Source of the DNA: Saprospiraceae bacterium
Lineage (GTDB): Bacteria; Bacteroidota; Bacteroidia; Chitinophagales; Saprospiraceae
Assembly: GCA_016706365.1 (NCBI GenBank)
Contig: JADJJU010000024.1
Coordinates: 1 to 64,000, forward strand
DNA: 64,000 nucleotides
Direction of reading: 5' to 3'
Below, one piece after another: positions 26,557 through 34,661 of the stretch (the stretch's first letter is position 1; every line of letters begins with the position of its first letter). The position numbers and the translations under genes were made by a program. The notes beneath the pieces were generated by a model. It saw only the letters and a program-made list of their open reading frames with translations. It was not told the origin of the DNA and did no database searches.

Positions 26557-27179
26557 TCAACTTCCAGAAAATCTTTCATTGTAAAGCTGATATGCTGATC
26601 AGGGGAATGCCATCTCGTGTGTAATCCAACCCTTGAAGCCCCTTCAATATGCATTTTACCATCGTCTACAAATATAGTCTCATCAGCCCGGATAGCGGCA
26701 TTCTGCAAAACAAATTCAAACGCTGCTATATCCGGTTTTCTATAGCCAATCCGATGAGAGTACCAGATCTTCTCAAACAATTTTTCAAAGGATTGAAATG
26801 CCTCAATGCCCATTTTATCTTGCACATATCCAATATGAGTTTCATTGGTATTGCTAAATAAATATAATTTATAGGTTTTCTTTAATGTATGCAGAAAAGT
26901 AAATGTAGACCGCGGAATTTGAAGCAATATGGAATTCCACGCTGCAAGAAATTCACTATCAGAAAAAGACTGCTTACTCTCTTTTCTAAGCATCTGAATA
27001 AATTCTGATTCTGTAATTTTTCCCATTTCAAAATCCCTGAAATAAGCCGGCATTTCCTGATGATAAGCATCGTAAGGAATTTTCAAAAGACTGGTCATTG
27101 CCTGTGCAGATGCTTTCAGATCCAGCGGCAATATCACATTCCCAAAATCAAAAATGATGTTTTTTATATCAGCTCTCAT
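26553..27179 (-). CDS. HAD-IA family hydrolase
   Basis: 208-residue haloacid dehalogenase-superfamily phosphatase. Motif I is IIFDFGNVILPLD, where the first Asp is the nucleophile. Motif II is LFSNTNETH, motif III Lys lies in RIGYRKPD, and motif IV is IFVDDGKMHIEGA. The cap is the short alpha-helical C1 type inserted after motif I. Resembles the YihX group (small phospho-sugar phosphatases); the substrate cannot be told from sequence. Start ATG 27179. First gene of a two-gene unit with recX. Confidence 0.88.
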   Translation of the reverse strand: MRADIKNIIFDFGNVILPLDLKASAQAMTSLLKIPYDAYHQEMPAYFRDFEMGKITESEFIQMLRKESKQSFSDSEFLAAWNSILLQIPRSTFTFLHTLKKTYKLYLFSNTNETHIGYVQDKMGIEAFQSFEKLFEKIWYSHRIGYRKPDIAAFEFVLQNAAIRADETIFVDDGKMHIEGASRVGLHTRWHSPDQHISFTMKDFLEVE

Positions 27180-27274
27180 AGACCGGTTTATAATGAAAGG
27201 TACAGCTCAAAACTTAATCCATGTGAATTCGACCACTTAATTCATTCATGCCGATTTGATTTTCAATTACCCCG

Positions 27275-27380
27275 AATGGGGTAAAATATGAATAACCCGG
27301 GGTAAAACCCCGGGTCAAAAGCCACAATAACCTGTTTTGGCGGGATTTTTGCCCTTTGCAAAAATCGTGACAAAACTGAT
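27275..27380. repeat. GC palindromes and decayed TTTTGGCGG hairpin
   Basis: Contains TACCCC/GGGGTA, then ACCCGGGGT/ACCCCGGGT with a 3-base loop (about 27295-27315). A TTTTGGCGGGATTTTT arm follows, with a poorly matching partner; it resembles the perfect hairpin at 55439-55483. Confidence 0.5.
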
Positions 27381-27400
27381 TTCAGAAGCAATTTCAAAAT

Positions 27401-27428
27401 AAAAAAGCCACCCAAAAATGGATGGCTT
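27401..27428 (-). terminator. Intrinsic terminator of the tRNA
   Basis: Inverted repeat with arms AAGCCA (27405-27410) and TGGCTT (27423-27428). On the minus strand it is followed by a T6 run, just beyond the 3' end of the minus-strand tRNA. Confidence 0.7.
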
Positions 27429-27435
27429 CTTATGT

Positions 27436-27512
27436 TGGTGGGCCCACCAGGGCTTGAACCTGGGACCACCTGATTATGAGTCAGGTGCTCTAACCAACTG
27501 AGCTATAGGCCC
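27436..27512 (-). tRNA. tRNA with CAU anticodon (elongator Met or Ile2)
   Basis: Minus-strand cloverleaf of 77 bases including an encoded CCA. The acceptor stem is GGGCCTA/TGGGCCC with discriminator A. The D arm is AGCTCAGTTGGTTAGAGC, and the anticodon arm has CTCATAA with CAU at 27476-27478. The T arm has GGTTCAAGCC. A CAU anticodon can be elongator methionine or lysidine-modified isoleucine-2. The G-C-rich GGGCC acceptor leans to the isoleucine type, but I cannot settle it. It is not initiator tRNA, as the three G-C pairs below the anticodon are absent. Confidence 0.93.
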
Positions 27513-27600
27513 GAAAATGGGTGTGGGTTGGTGTGTGGGTGTGCGTGTGGTGCGAGTGGGTGAGAGTGAAGAGTCTTGTATAAGCAGGGCTTTTCACTTG
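27513..27600 (+). repeat. GTGTGGGTG-rich tract upstream of the tRNA
   Basis: C-poor G/T repeat (GGGTGTGGG, GTGTGTGGGTGTGCGTGTGG) directly abutting the 5' end of the tRNA. The rest of the 27600-27836 gap is ordinary AT-rich promoter-like sequence with a TACTTTTG -7-like box at 27795-27802 upstream of trhO. Confidence 0.5.
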
Positions 27601-27872
27601 AGGATGCAAAAATACTATTTTGTGTAATGAGAAGACAAACAATTTGTCTGAAAAATAATCTTTGCGTTGAAATCAGGACACGTTAAAATATAAACAACTG
27701 ATTTACTGTAACTTATCGAATGATAGAAATGGTAAATTGTGGAAAGTGACGAATATCATCCCTGTAGATTCGTCCTGAATCCAATGGAGAATGCTACTTT
27801 TGCGTCGATTTTATCAGTAGGCTGGTAACCGCAAGTATGCACCTTGCTATTGTTAACACGTACTTTTTCTAT

Positions 27873-28919
27873 AAAATGAGACTATATAACCGAATCAACG
27901 GCGAGGAACTCAAGCGCCTAATGAAGGAAAGCAATGAACAAAGAACGACGCTTTCCTTTTACAAATACCACAAAATTCTCAATCCAAATTTCTTCAGAGA
28001 TCATCTATACGTCACATTGGATCAAGTGGGTGTCTTAGGCCGTATTTATGTTGCCAATGAAGGGATAAACGGGCAAATTTCCGTGCCTAGTGAGAACCTT
28101 GATTCCTTCAGAAATGCTTTAAATACAATTGATTTTTTACAGGGATTAAGACTCAATATCGCCATAGAAGACGATGGAAAATCTTTCTTCAAACTCAAAA
28201 TATTGGTCAGGGAAAAGATTGTTGCAGATGGACTTGAGGACGATACTTTTGACGTGACAAACAGAGGTACTCATGTCAATGCACTTCAGTTTAATGAACT
28301 GGCTGAGGACCCGGAAACCATTTTGGTCGATATGCGCAATCACTATGAGAGCGAAGTTGGCCATTTTGCCAATGCCATCACACCTGATGTAGAGACTTTC
28401 AGAGAGTCCCTTCCGATCATCTCTGACATGCTTTCTGAGAATAAGGAAAAGAAAATCCTGATGTATTGTACAGGAGGTATCCGTTGTGAAAAAGCTTCTG
28501 CTTATATGAAGCACAAAGGTTTCCAAAATGTGTTTCAACTGGATGGTGGAATCATTGAATATGCACGTCAGGTCAATGAGCAACATCTGGAAAATAAATT
28601 CATAGGCAAAAACTTTGTCTTCGATGAGCGTCTCGGAGAGAGAATAAGCCATGAGGTCATAGCCCATTGTCATCAATGCGGCAATACCTGTGACACTCAC
28701 GTCAATTGCGCAAATGATGCCTGTCATTTGCTCTTCATACAATGTTCAGATTGTAGCGGGAAATACGAAGAATGTTGCTCGGATGATTGTCAAGATTTTA
28801 TCCAGATTCCGGAAGAAGATCGGGTCGAATTACGCAAAAGCCGTGTATTCAACGGCACCAAGTTCGGCAAAAACAGATACAAAGCATATAGAAAGTCGGA
28901 GGGAGAGGCTTTAGTGTGA
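27873..28919 (+). CDS. trhO: tRNA uridine(34) hydroxylase, rhodanese family
   Basis: Catalyses prephenate-independent, O2-dependent hydroxylation of wobble uridine 34 of tRNA (5-hydroxyuridine). It has the N-terminal UPF0176 domain (GRIYVANEGINGQISVP). The rhodanese domain has the active Cys in MYCTGGIRCEKAS and ends in FQLDGGIIEYA. The C-terminal cysteine-rich zinc-ribbon-like tail carries HCHQCGNTCDTH and CSDCSGKYEECC. An in-frame ATG at 27837 would add 12 residues (MHLAIVNTYFFY) unlike the family, so the ATG at 27873 (MRLYNRING) is preferred. Close to a tRNA gene, though on the other strand. Confidence 0.92.
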   Translation, partial: KMRLYNRINGEELKRLMKESNEQRTTLSFYKYHKILNPNFFRDHLYVTLDQVGVLGRIYVANEGINGQISVPSENLDSFRNALNTIDFLQGLRLNIAIEDDGKSFFKLKILVREKIVADGLEDDTFDVTNRGTHVNALQFNELAEDPETILVDMRNHYESEVGHFANAITPDVETFRESLPIISDMLSENKEKKILMYCTGGIRCEKASAYMKHKGFQNVFQLDGGIIEYARQVNEQHLENKFIGKNFVFDERLGERISHEVIAHCHQCGNTCDTHVNCANDACHLLFIQCSDCSGKYEECCSDDCQDFIQIPEEDRVELRKSRVFNGTKFGKNRYKAYRKSEGEALV

Positions 28920-28950
28920 GGAGTGGTTAAGTGGGTTTAGTCTTAGCACC

Positions 28951-29079
28951 GGTGATGTCTTGCTGCGCTGTTCTTGCAAGGTGATGTTTTTCCTTTGCTC
29001 TGCAAAGAAAAAGTGATGTCTTGCAACTTTTTTCAGCTTCGCTTCAAAAGTTGCAAGGTGATGTGCGAGCGGAGCTCGC
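28951..29079 (+). repeat. GTGATGT-hairpin array, copy B (3' of trhO)
   Basis: Four units (GGTGATGT at 28951 and 28980, GTGATGT at 29013, GGTGATGT at 29057) are separated by hairpins. Arms are CTTGC/GCAAG, TTTTTCcTTTGC/GCAAAGAAAAA and TTGCAACTTTT/AAAAGTTGCAA. After the last unit comes GCGAGC/GCTCGC. It begins 32 bases after the trhO stop codon, in sense orientation. Confidence 0.8.
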
Positions 29080-29148
29080 GGGTGTGTTCATAGTTTTGAG
29101 TTTGAGTTTGTATGGGGTTCGTAGCTGACGTTTCATACTTTAGTCTAC

Positions 29149-29226
29149 TACTGGCCCCAGAGGGGCCCGACCTTTGTAGCCACGGATAAAAAGAAGAATT
29201 TCCAGCCCCAGCGGGGCTGAACAGCT
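29149..29226. repeat. GCCCC palindromic repeats
   Basis: GGCCCC/GGGGCC (29153-29167) and AGCCCC/GGGGCT (29204-29218) separated by ACCTTTGTAGCCACGG. The same pattern, including CTTTGTA, recurs at 58461-58680. A common type of dispersed palindrome. Confidence 0.6.
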
Positions 29227-29348
29227 CTCTACGAGGAAATCATCTAGGAAGAACGGAGTTCACAATTCTGGACAAGCATGTAAATACCAGGGTGTTCAAC
29301 CAGCAACCCACGTGCAGATCGAGGGAATAAATGTCCTCGCAGCATCAC

Positions 29349-29393
29349 GGCTGTTCGCCAAAAGCCCAAAGCCAAAAGCTAAAAGCCAGCTTC
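29349..29393 (-). repeat. Heptad repeat array at the stop of the DUF4153 gene
   Basis: On the minus strand, units CTTTTAG, CTTTTGG, CTTTGGG and CTTTTGG and a closing GAACAGCC start immediately after the TGA of the DUF4153 gene. Confidence 0.7.
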
Positions 29394-31223
29394 TCAGTAC
29401 ATAAAATACCCATTCAGAAAATCAATCTCAGCTTTCCCTTCTCTGAAACTTCCCTCCAAAAATGAAATAATAATTTTTACCGGTTGGCCATCTATAGTTT
29501 TGCCCGTCCAGATTTGTAGATTCATTTCAAGAGTGTATTTGTCCACAGCGTCCCGGGACATTTTTGCGCTTAATTCTTCCAAAGAAATTTCTGCCCAGGG
29601 GAGATTGTCCCTTTTAACAATCAATTGATTATTATCCAGCATAAATGAAAGTGCTGTTCTTCGGGAACTGTCTGCATAGACCTTCATGCCATTTGTTCGA
29701 TTTCGAATATTATTCGATTGAAATTGTACAAGTGAATTGTAGCCTTTGACATCAATAGCAAATTCTGAAATCTGATGAGATGCATTCATGGTAAATCGAT
29801 TGTCAAAATCAGCAGTTTCCACGGGATTACCCATTCCAAAGTCAATCGCAGTGCATTGACCTATATATTGCATAGTGGTATGAGCGGAAGAATTGCGGTC
29901 AGTTTGTTCTTTTTCCTGCATCAGGTTGTAACATGAGTCTGGTACAAATTCTTCTATAACACTCAGGCCATGTAAAGACAAAGCATCGTAGAATGCAGTT
30001 GAAATTTCAGTTAATTGTTCATTCTTTACTTTGATGATGACTGATTTCTCAGGTAGCCTTTCAACAGGTGGTTCCAGACTTTGCAATACTTCTCTGATAT
30101 TGTCTTTTCTATGATTTTTGTCCAGATCAAATGCACTCCAGGGACTGAATAATACCCATAAAGTAAAGGCAAGAAAGCTAAGTGGAAACCAAATTAAAGT
30201 TTTTCGCCGGATAAATACCTGATATGCAGTAGTCAGTAATAACCAAATTCCGATGCTCAATACTACTACTCTGTTGAATGTTAGTCCATGCTGGCTAATC
30301 CTCATACCTATGCTCATCAATTGAATTATTGTGAGTGGAAGCAAAGCGGGAAACAACCATTGTCTGGTCAGTCGAACAAATGTCTGACGCTCATCTTTCA
30401 ATGGGTGACAGATGATGTAAGTTACTATTGTTAAAACCGCAGCCGAAAATACGAGGTAGGTAACCCAGCCTCTTGGCCATTCCCCCAATAGCAACATCCT
30501 GACACCGTAAGCATATAAAATTCCCACGTAAAGGACGGATAGGGGAAGAAATACAAAAACAACTACTGGCTTTATGAATGCAGGAGCCGGGCCGGTTTCA
30601 TCCTCAACTTTTTGGTCCGGAACGATCGCAACAAAAAGCAAGACAAACAGTGCCACAAGACAGACAATGGCTACATCTTCATAAGTAAAACCGGGATTTT
30701 CAATTTGAAATAAATTGACCAAGGCTGCTCTTGCCAGAGATAGGGCAATGCAAAGAACCAAGGCATATAGTCCGGCCAACACAACTGATGTGATCAGATT
30801 TTTCAAATACACCCAATAGGCACTTTCTCCTTTCCAGTATCGGATAGGAGCCGCAAGCGCAATTAAAATCCCTGTGACAATCCATCCGGCAAAGTAGTAT
30901 GCGAGTATTTCTGCATTCTTCGGGATTTCCCAAATTTGCCATGCAGCTAATCCTGTCAAAACCATCACCAGCAGCCATGAAATCCATTGTATTTTACCTG
31001 AAACCCGTTGCCAATAGCCTGCACTATAAACCAGCGGCAATGAAATGAATCCGCAAAGCATTATTTTTAAATATAAACTCTTCGATGCATAGTCCTGATA
31101 ATCAATGTCAATATACTTCAGAATGATGGCAGTCTGCAAAAATGAAACTATCAGCAGTATAGGATATTTTTTAAATGAGCCAATAATGGCGCTGCTGATT
31201 CTTTGGTAGGAAATCCTTTTCAT
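29394..31223 (-). CDS. DUF4153 domain membrane protein
   Basis: 609-residue polytopic membrane protein of unknown function. About twelve hydrophobic helices occupy residues 18-380. They include the DUF4153 signature with the polar turn LLLGEWPRGWVTYLVFSA (about residues 240-257), where W-P-R-G-W-V is strongly conserved. The C-terminal ~230 residues are soluble and probably extracytoplasmic, beta-rich (VIIKVKNEQLTEI, QISEFAIDVKGYN). Start ATG 31223. A heptad repeat array follows the stop without gap. Upstream are the small membrane genes on the same strand, 178 bases away, so co-transcription is uncertain. Confidence 0.82.
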   Translation of the reverse strand: MKRISYQRISSAIIGSFKKYPILLIVSFLQTAIILKYIDIDYQDYASKSLYLKIMLCGFISLPLVYSAGYWQRVSGKIQWISWLLVMVLTGLAAWQIWEIPKNAEILAYYFAGWIVTGILIALAAPIRYWKGESAYWVYLKNLITSVVLAGLYALVLCIALSLARAALVNLFQIENPGFTYEDVAIVCLVALFVLLFVAIVPDQKVEDETGPAPAFIKPVVVFVFLPLSVLYVGILYAYGVRMLLLGEWPRGWVTYLVFSAAVLTIVTYIICHPLKDERQTFVRLTRQWLFPALLPLTIIQLMSIGMRISQHGLTFNRVVVLSIGIWLLLTTAYQVFIRRKTLIWFPLSFLAFTLWVLFSPWSAFDLDKNHRKDNIREVLQSLEPPVERLPEKSVIIKVKNEQLTEISTAFYDALSLHGLSVIEEFVPDSCYNLMQEKEQTDRNSSAHTTMQYIGQCTAIDFGMGNPVETADFDNRFTMNASHQISEFAIDVKGYNSLVQFQSNNIRNRTNGMKVYADSSRRTALSFMLDNNQLIVKRDNLPWAEISLEELSAKMSRDAVDKYTLEMNLQIWTGKTIDGQPVKIIISFLEGSFREGKAEIDFLNGYFMY

Positions 31224-31401
31224 ATAGCTTCATTTTGTATGTAAACAAAGCTACAGAAAAGCATGATGAATTATAAAGATAAACAGGGAAATGAATCAGG
31301 TCCTACCACTCCACTATTTCATCAATTTAGCGAAATATTTGCTTAAGTTTCCTGCACTATTGCTGGACGCATTGCCTTTTTACGTCCTCTGAAGAACAGT
31401 A

Positions 31402-31734
31402 TCAGATTATAAGGAATCCAAGGAAAAAAGCAAACCAGCCCACTTTAGAGCTAAGGACTTCCAGCAAATCCTGTTTATCAGACACTAATTTATTATAATG
31501 GACAGGCATCTGCAATAGTGCATATCCACAGGCCACAAGGTAAAATCCTACTTTGAACAATTGATTAGTGGCTTGAGCCATTAATTCATTTTGTCTGAAA
31601 ATATCCAGCATAAATAGCTTACCGCTTTTGAATAAATTATATGCTACATACCAGGTAAGCAAAAGCGTCAGCGGAAGATATATGTAATATGCCACCGCTG
31701 TGAGATTGTGTGTAATTGGAATCACATTTTCCAT
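31402..31734 (-). CDS. Small membrane protein, paralogue of the next gene
   Basis: 110 residues with three likely transmembrane helices (about 13-33, 58-77, 92-110). It aligns by eye with the product of 31745-32113: LFKSGKLF against LFRTGKVF, then NQLF-K-GFYLVACGYALL against NKTLLTGYYLLTGGYTFW, then LLEVLSSKVGWFAFFLG against LLETISINTGQIILFLG. The pair therefore arose by tandem duplication. Function unknown. Last gene of the operon led by the GbsR-type regulator, 10 bases after its paralogue. Confidence 0.75.
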   Translation of the reverse strand: MENVIPITHNLTAVAYYIYLPLTLLLTWYVAYNLFKSGKLFMLDIFRQNELMAQATNQLFKVGFYLVACGYALLQMPVHYNKLVSDKQDLLEVLSSKVGWFAFFLGFLII

Positions 31735-31744
31735 GATGAATGTT

Positions 31745-32113
31745 TTATTGGTTTATAAATTGATTTCTGTTATTTATTATTGAAAGGAGCATCACATTGA
31801 AAAGGTGAAAAACACCCAAAAAGAGTATGATCTGCCCGGTATTGATTGAGATGGTTTCCAGCAATACATTCAGATTATTTATTTCCGGCCATCCGGTAAG
31901 ATTCCAGAATGTGTATCCGCCGGTGAGAAGATAATATCCTGTTAAAAGTGTCTTATTGATTGGGCTTACCCAGGAAGGCATGTTTGCAAAATGGTATTCC
32001 AAAAACACCTTTCCTGTGCGGAATAAGACGATTCCCGGAATCACAACTCCTATGATCACGGTCAGCATGTACAGCATAAAACTGATCCAGAAATATGTTT
32101 CAGGCATTATCAT
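31745..32113 (-). CDS. Small membrane protein, tandem paralogue
   Basis: With the start at MIMPETYFWISF (32113, or 32107) the product is about 122 residues. It has three to four hydrophobic helices and the shared pattern LFRTGKVF, NKTLLTGYYLLTGGY, LLETIS. The frame is open to 32185, but the earlier start would run deep into the upstream gene. The preferred start instead overlaps the end of that gene by 14 bases, the usual coupled arrangement. Unknown function; possibly half of a heteromeric membrane complex with its paralogue at 31402. Confidence 0.75.
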   Translation of the reverse strand: MIMPETYFWISFMLYMLTVIIGVVIPGIVLFRTGKVFLEYHFANMPSWVSPINKTLLTGYYLLTGGYTFWNLTGWPEINNLNVLLETISINTGQIILFLGVFHLFNVMLLSIINNRNQFINQ

Positions 32114-32450
32114 ATTCCCGGGTTTTCCAGAGTTGATAAGAATTGTACACAAAGAAGAGAGCCAATATGAGGCAGATGGGTACAATTAAAACCATGACTC
32201 CCTGACTATTAGCTGCCATAATCATTAAAAAAACCAGAATTACTCCACCAAGGTATAGCATCCAGTTACTGAATAAAGTACCAGACCTGCTCAAAGGGTG
32301 GATCATGAGCAAGACAAAAGACACCAAATGAAGTATTCCCAGGTACAGCAAGCTTTGCATCAACACTATTCCATTAAATGCAACTACATTGGAAATCACA
32401 TATATTATGAGGACGATCAGCTGAAAGTAATAATTGATTTTAAGTATCAT
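32100..32450 (-). CDS. Small membrane protein next to GbsR-type regulator
   Basis: 116 residues with four hydrophobic helices (roughly 8-25, 29-50, 64-80, 83-102) and a short charged C-terminus KTREYDNA. It is less obviously related to the two following genes. First membrane gene of the operon, 46 bases after the regulator and overlapping the next gene. I know no function; the operon context suggests that GbsR-type control responds to a compound or stress acting at the membrane. Confidence 0.75.
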   Translation of the reverse strand: MILKINYYFQLIVLIIYVISNVVAFNGIVLMQSLLYLGILHLVSFVLLMIHPLSRSGTLFSNWMLYLGGVILVFLMIMAANSQGVMVLIVPICLILALFFVYNSYQLWKTREYDNA

Positions 32451-32496
32451 AATATTTGTAATTTCAGATATATTTGAAAGTTTGCGACAAAAAAAA

Positions 32497-33000
32497 TCAG
32501 GTAAATAATTTGATTACTGCATTGGTCAGCCAATTCTTGTTTTGTTTTACCATACGATTGATCATGCTATCAGCGGTGGATGTAAGCTCAAACATTGCTT
32601 TGGTTTGTTTGATGAATTCCCTTGTCTCTGCTGTGCCGTCCTCCTTCAGCTCAGACACTTCACTTAAAATTCGGATCGTAGGCTGAATTTCCCTTCTGGA
32701 TCTTTCTGCCATGATGATTCTGGCCAATTCGTGCACATCCTTCTCAGTATAAAAGTATTCCTTACGATCTCCGGATCTTATCTCTTTAAAAACAATTCCC
32801 CAATCCATCAGCTGTCTCAGGTTCATACTTGTGTTTCCCCTTGAAATTTGCAGCTCTTCCATCATTTCTTCTACACTGAGTGGCCCAGGAGTGATGAATA
32901 GCAAAGCATGAATCTGAGCCATGGTGCGATTAATACCCCATTGAGTTGCCAAACTTCCCCAGGCGTTTATAAATTTGTTTTTTGCTTCGCTATAATTCAT
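32497..33000 (-). CDS. GbsR/MarR-family transcriptional regulator
   Basis: 167-residue winged-helix regulator of the GbsR group. The pattern WGINRTMAQIHALLFI is diagnostic, followed by the recognition helix region LQISRGNTSMNLRQLMDWG and the wing with GDRKEYFYTEKD. The C-terminal helices make the dimer. Known relatives control glycine betaine synthesis or uptake in Bacillus; in Bacteroidota the targets are mostly unknown. It heads an operon with three small membrane proteins and has a palindromic operator candidate over its own promoter, so autorepression is likely. Confidence 0.9.
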   Translation of the reverse strand: MNYSEAKNKFINAWGSLATQWGINRTMAQIHALLFITPGPLSVEEMMEELQISRGNTSMNLRQLMDWGIVFKEIRSGDRKEYFYTEKDVHELARIIMAERSRREIQPTIRILSEVSELKEDGTAETREFIKQTKAMFELTSTADSMINRMVKQNKNWLTNAVIKLFT

Positions 33001-33004
33001 GTGG

Positions 33005-33047
33005 CAAATGTAAATCAGATTTCTGATGTTTCAAAATATATTGAAAC
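33005..33047 (-). promoter_or_regulatory. Promoter and operator of the GbsR-type operon
   Basis: On the minus strand TTTG (plus 33032-33035), 19 bases of spacer and TACATTTG (plus 33005-33012) match the Bacteroidota -33/-7 consensus. A palindrome with arms GTTTCAA/TTGAAAC (plus 33028-33047) covers the -33 box. The -7 box ends only 4 bases before the ATG, so the transcript would be leaderless or nearly so. Confidence 0.65.
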
Positions 33048-33135
33048 TTATTTTTTAATGAATTTCAAAGCTTAGGTTTCAGGTACCTCTAATTGATTTA
33101 TTTTTACACTTGATGTTTTCTAACTTTCTTCGCCG

Positions 33136-34584
33136 ATGCATAAGTCAATTACATATAAAATCCTCTCACTGATGCTCTGTTTGTTCTGGTGCTCATGTAA
33201 ATCTCCTCATTTTGCTATTCCCGCTCAATTTGATGCTGTCTTTCCTTTCTATGAAGGTATTGCACCCGCAAAAAAGCAAGATCTGTGGGGCTTTATAGAC
33301 AGCACTGGAAGCTGGATTATTCAACCCAAATTCAAAGAGTTGATCAAAACCGAAAATGGTAAGGTTTTAATTGTTTTGGAAAATGGCGATCATACAGAAG
33401 TAACTAAAAATAAAGAAAGTGGAGAATGGGAAATAAAAACACCTGAATTTAATAAAATTGAAATTCAAACTGCTTCGGGTATTCGCTACATTGAGAAGAA
33501 AGGTGGTTTTTACATCCTGGTTGAGGCAGACGGTACTCCTATTTCTTCTGAATATATTTCGATTCTATATGCAGGTGAAGATTTATTTGTATGTCAAAAA
33601 AATTATGAAGGACAACAGCTAATTCATGCAGATGGCAGTACATTGACTCCTTTTTATGATGAAATAGATTCCATCATACAATATGGGCGAATCCGATTCA
33701 GAGAGGATAGAAAATATGGGTTGCTGGATCCTGCCGGCAAAGTAATACTAGAGCCTAGTATGTGGCTTCTCGAAATTGCAGGTTATAATATTGCATGCAC
33801 CATAGGAGGTGACCTGGAACTACATACTGATCAATTACAAAAACTATCAGACTGGAAATTTGATCGGATCCAATATCTATCTGCTGATCGTTGGATGGGA
33901 ATTAATTCAAATACAGGATTAGGGACAATCTGTGATCTTGACGGGAATCAGCTGGTAAAAGATATTTTTGTTAGCAACGGTGAAATGAAATACGGCAAAC
34001 TTCCGGCTAGAAATAAGAATGAAAAATGGGGATATCTCGACCACAATGGAAAAGAGGTGATACCATTTGAATATGGTTATACAACAACATTTATGTCTAA
34101 TGGTGCTGCAATTTTCGAAATGAAGAATCCCATAAAAGGATGGTTTAAAGGTGTTTTGGATACTACAAATACAATTTTATTACCAGCGGATAATTATGAT
34201 GAAATCCTATATCATGATGACGGAATTTATACAATAGTTCAAGGCAAAAGCTTCCAATTATTTAATGAAAAATTTGAACCATTAACCAAGAAACTCCGTC
34301 GTCCTGCTGAGTACATTGGAAACGGGGTGTACATAGTCTATAAATTAAAAACGAAACTTGAGTTTGAAAGCTCAAACTGGTATACTGGCAGAAAAGGTGG
34401 ATTAAAAATATCCAGAGAAGGCTTTGTGAAGGGAATATATTCTCTGGATGGTCAATTACTTGTTTCTGGTAATGACTATAATGAGGACGACAACCCCCCT
34501 CAGTGCAATGAGGGTTTTGCAGCAGCAAAAAGCGGAAAACGCTGGGGATTTGTGAAATGTAATTCTCACAAATCCCCGGACTGA
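33136..34584 (+). CDS. WG-repeat lipoprotein
   Basis: 482 residues. A lipoprotein signal (MHKSITYKILSLMLCLFWCSC) ends in a lipobox with Cys at about residue 19 or 21. The mature protein is a series of WG repeats (WGFIDSTGSWIIQPKF, YGLLDPAGKVILEP, WGYLDHNGKEVIPFEY, WGFVKC). Each unit gives a strand-turn-strand of a beta-propeller-like or solenoid structure. WG-repeat proteins are abundant in Bacteroidota surfaces and their role is unknown, probably binding. Start ATG 33136; divergent from the GbsR-type regulator gene. Confidence 0.88.
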   Translation: MHKSITYKILSLMLCLFWCSCKSPHFAIPAQFDAVFPFYEGIAPAKKQDLWGFIDSTGSWIIQPKFKELIKTENGKVLIVLENGDHTEVTKNKESGEWEIKTPEFNKIEIQTASGIRYIEKKGGFYILVEADGTPISSEYISILYAGEDLFVCQKNYEGQQLIHADGSTLTPFYDEIDSIIQYGRIRFREDRKYGLLDPAGKVILEPSMWLLEIAGYNIACTIGGDLELHTDQLQKLSDWKFDRIQYLSADRWMGINSNTGLGTICDLDGNQLVKDIFVSNGEMKYGKLPARNKNEKWGYLDHNGKEVIPFEYGYTTTFMSNGAAIFEMKNPIKGWFKGVLDTTNTILLPADNYDEILYHDDGIYTIVQGKSFQLFNEKFEPLTKKLRRPAEYIGNGVYIVYKLKTKLEFESSNWYTGRKGGLKISREGFVKGIYSLDGQLLVSGNDYNEDDNPPQCNEGFAAAKSGKRWGFVKCNSHKSPD

Positions 34585-34661
34585 GTTTTTAACACATCAT
34601 AAATTGGCTGCTAAAGGGCTGTTTGTTTTCAAACTGAAACCTGAACTCTGACATCTGAAAT

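Noticed and set aside
27263..27469. 68-codon minus-strand ORF beginning MVPGSSPGG
   Set aside because: It overlaps the tRNA and its terminator; a common spurious translation of tRNA sequence.
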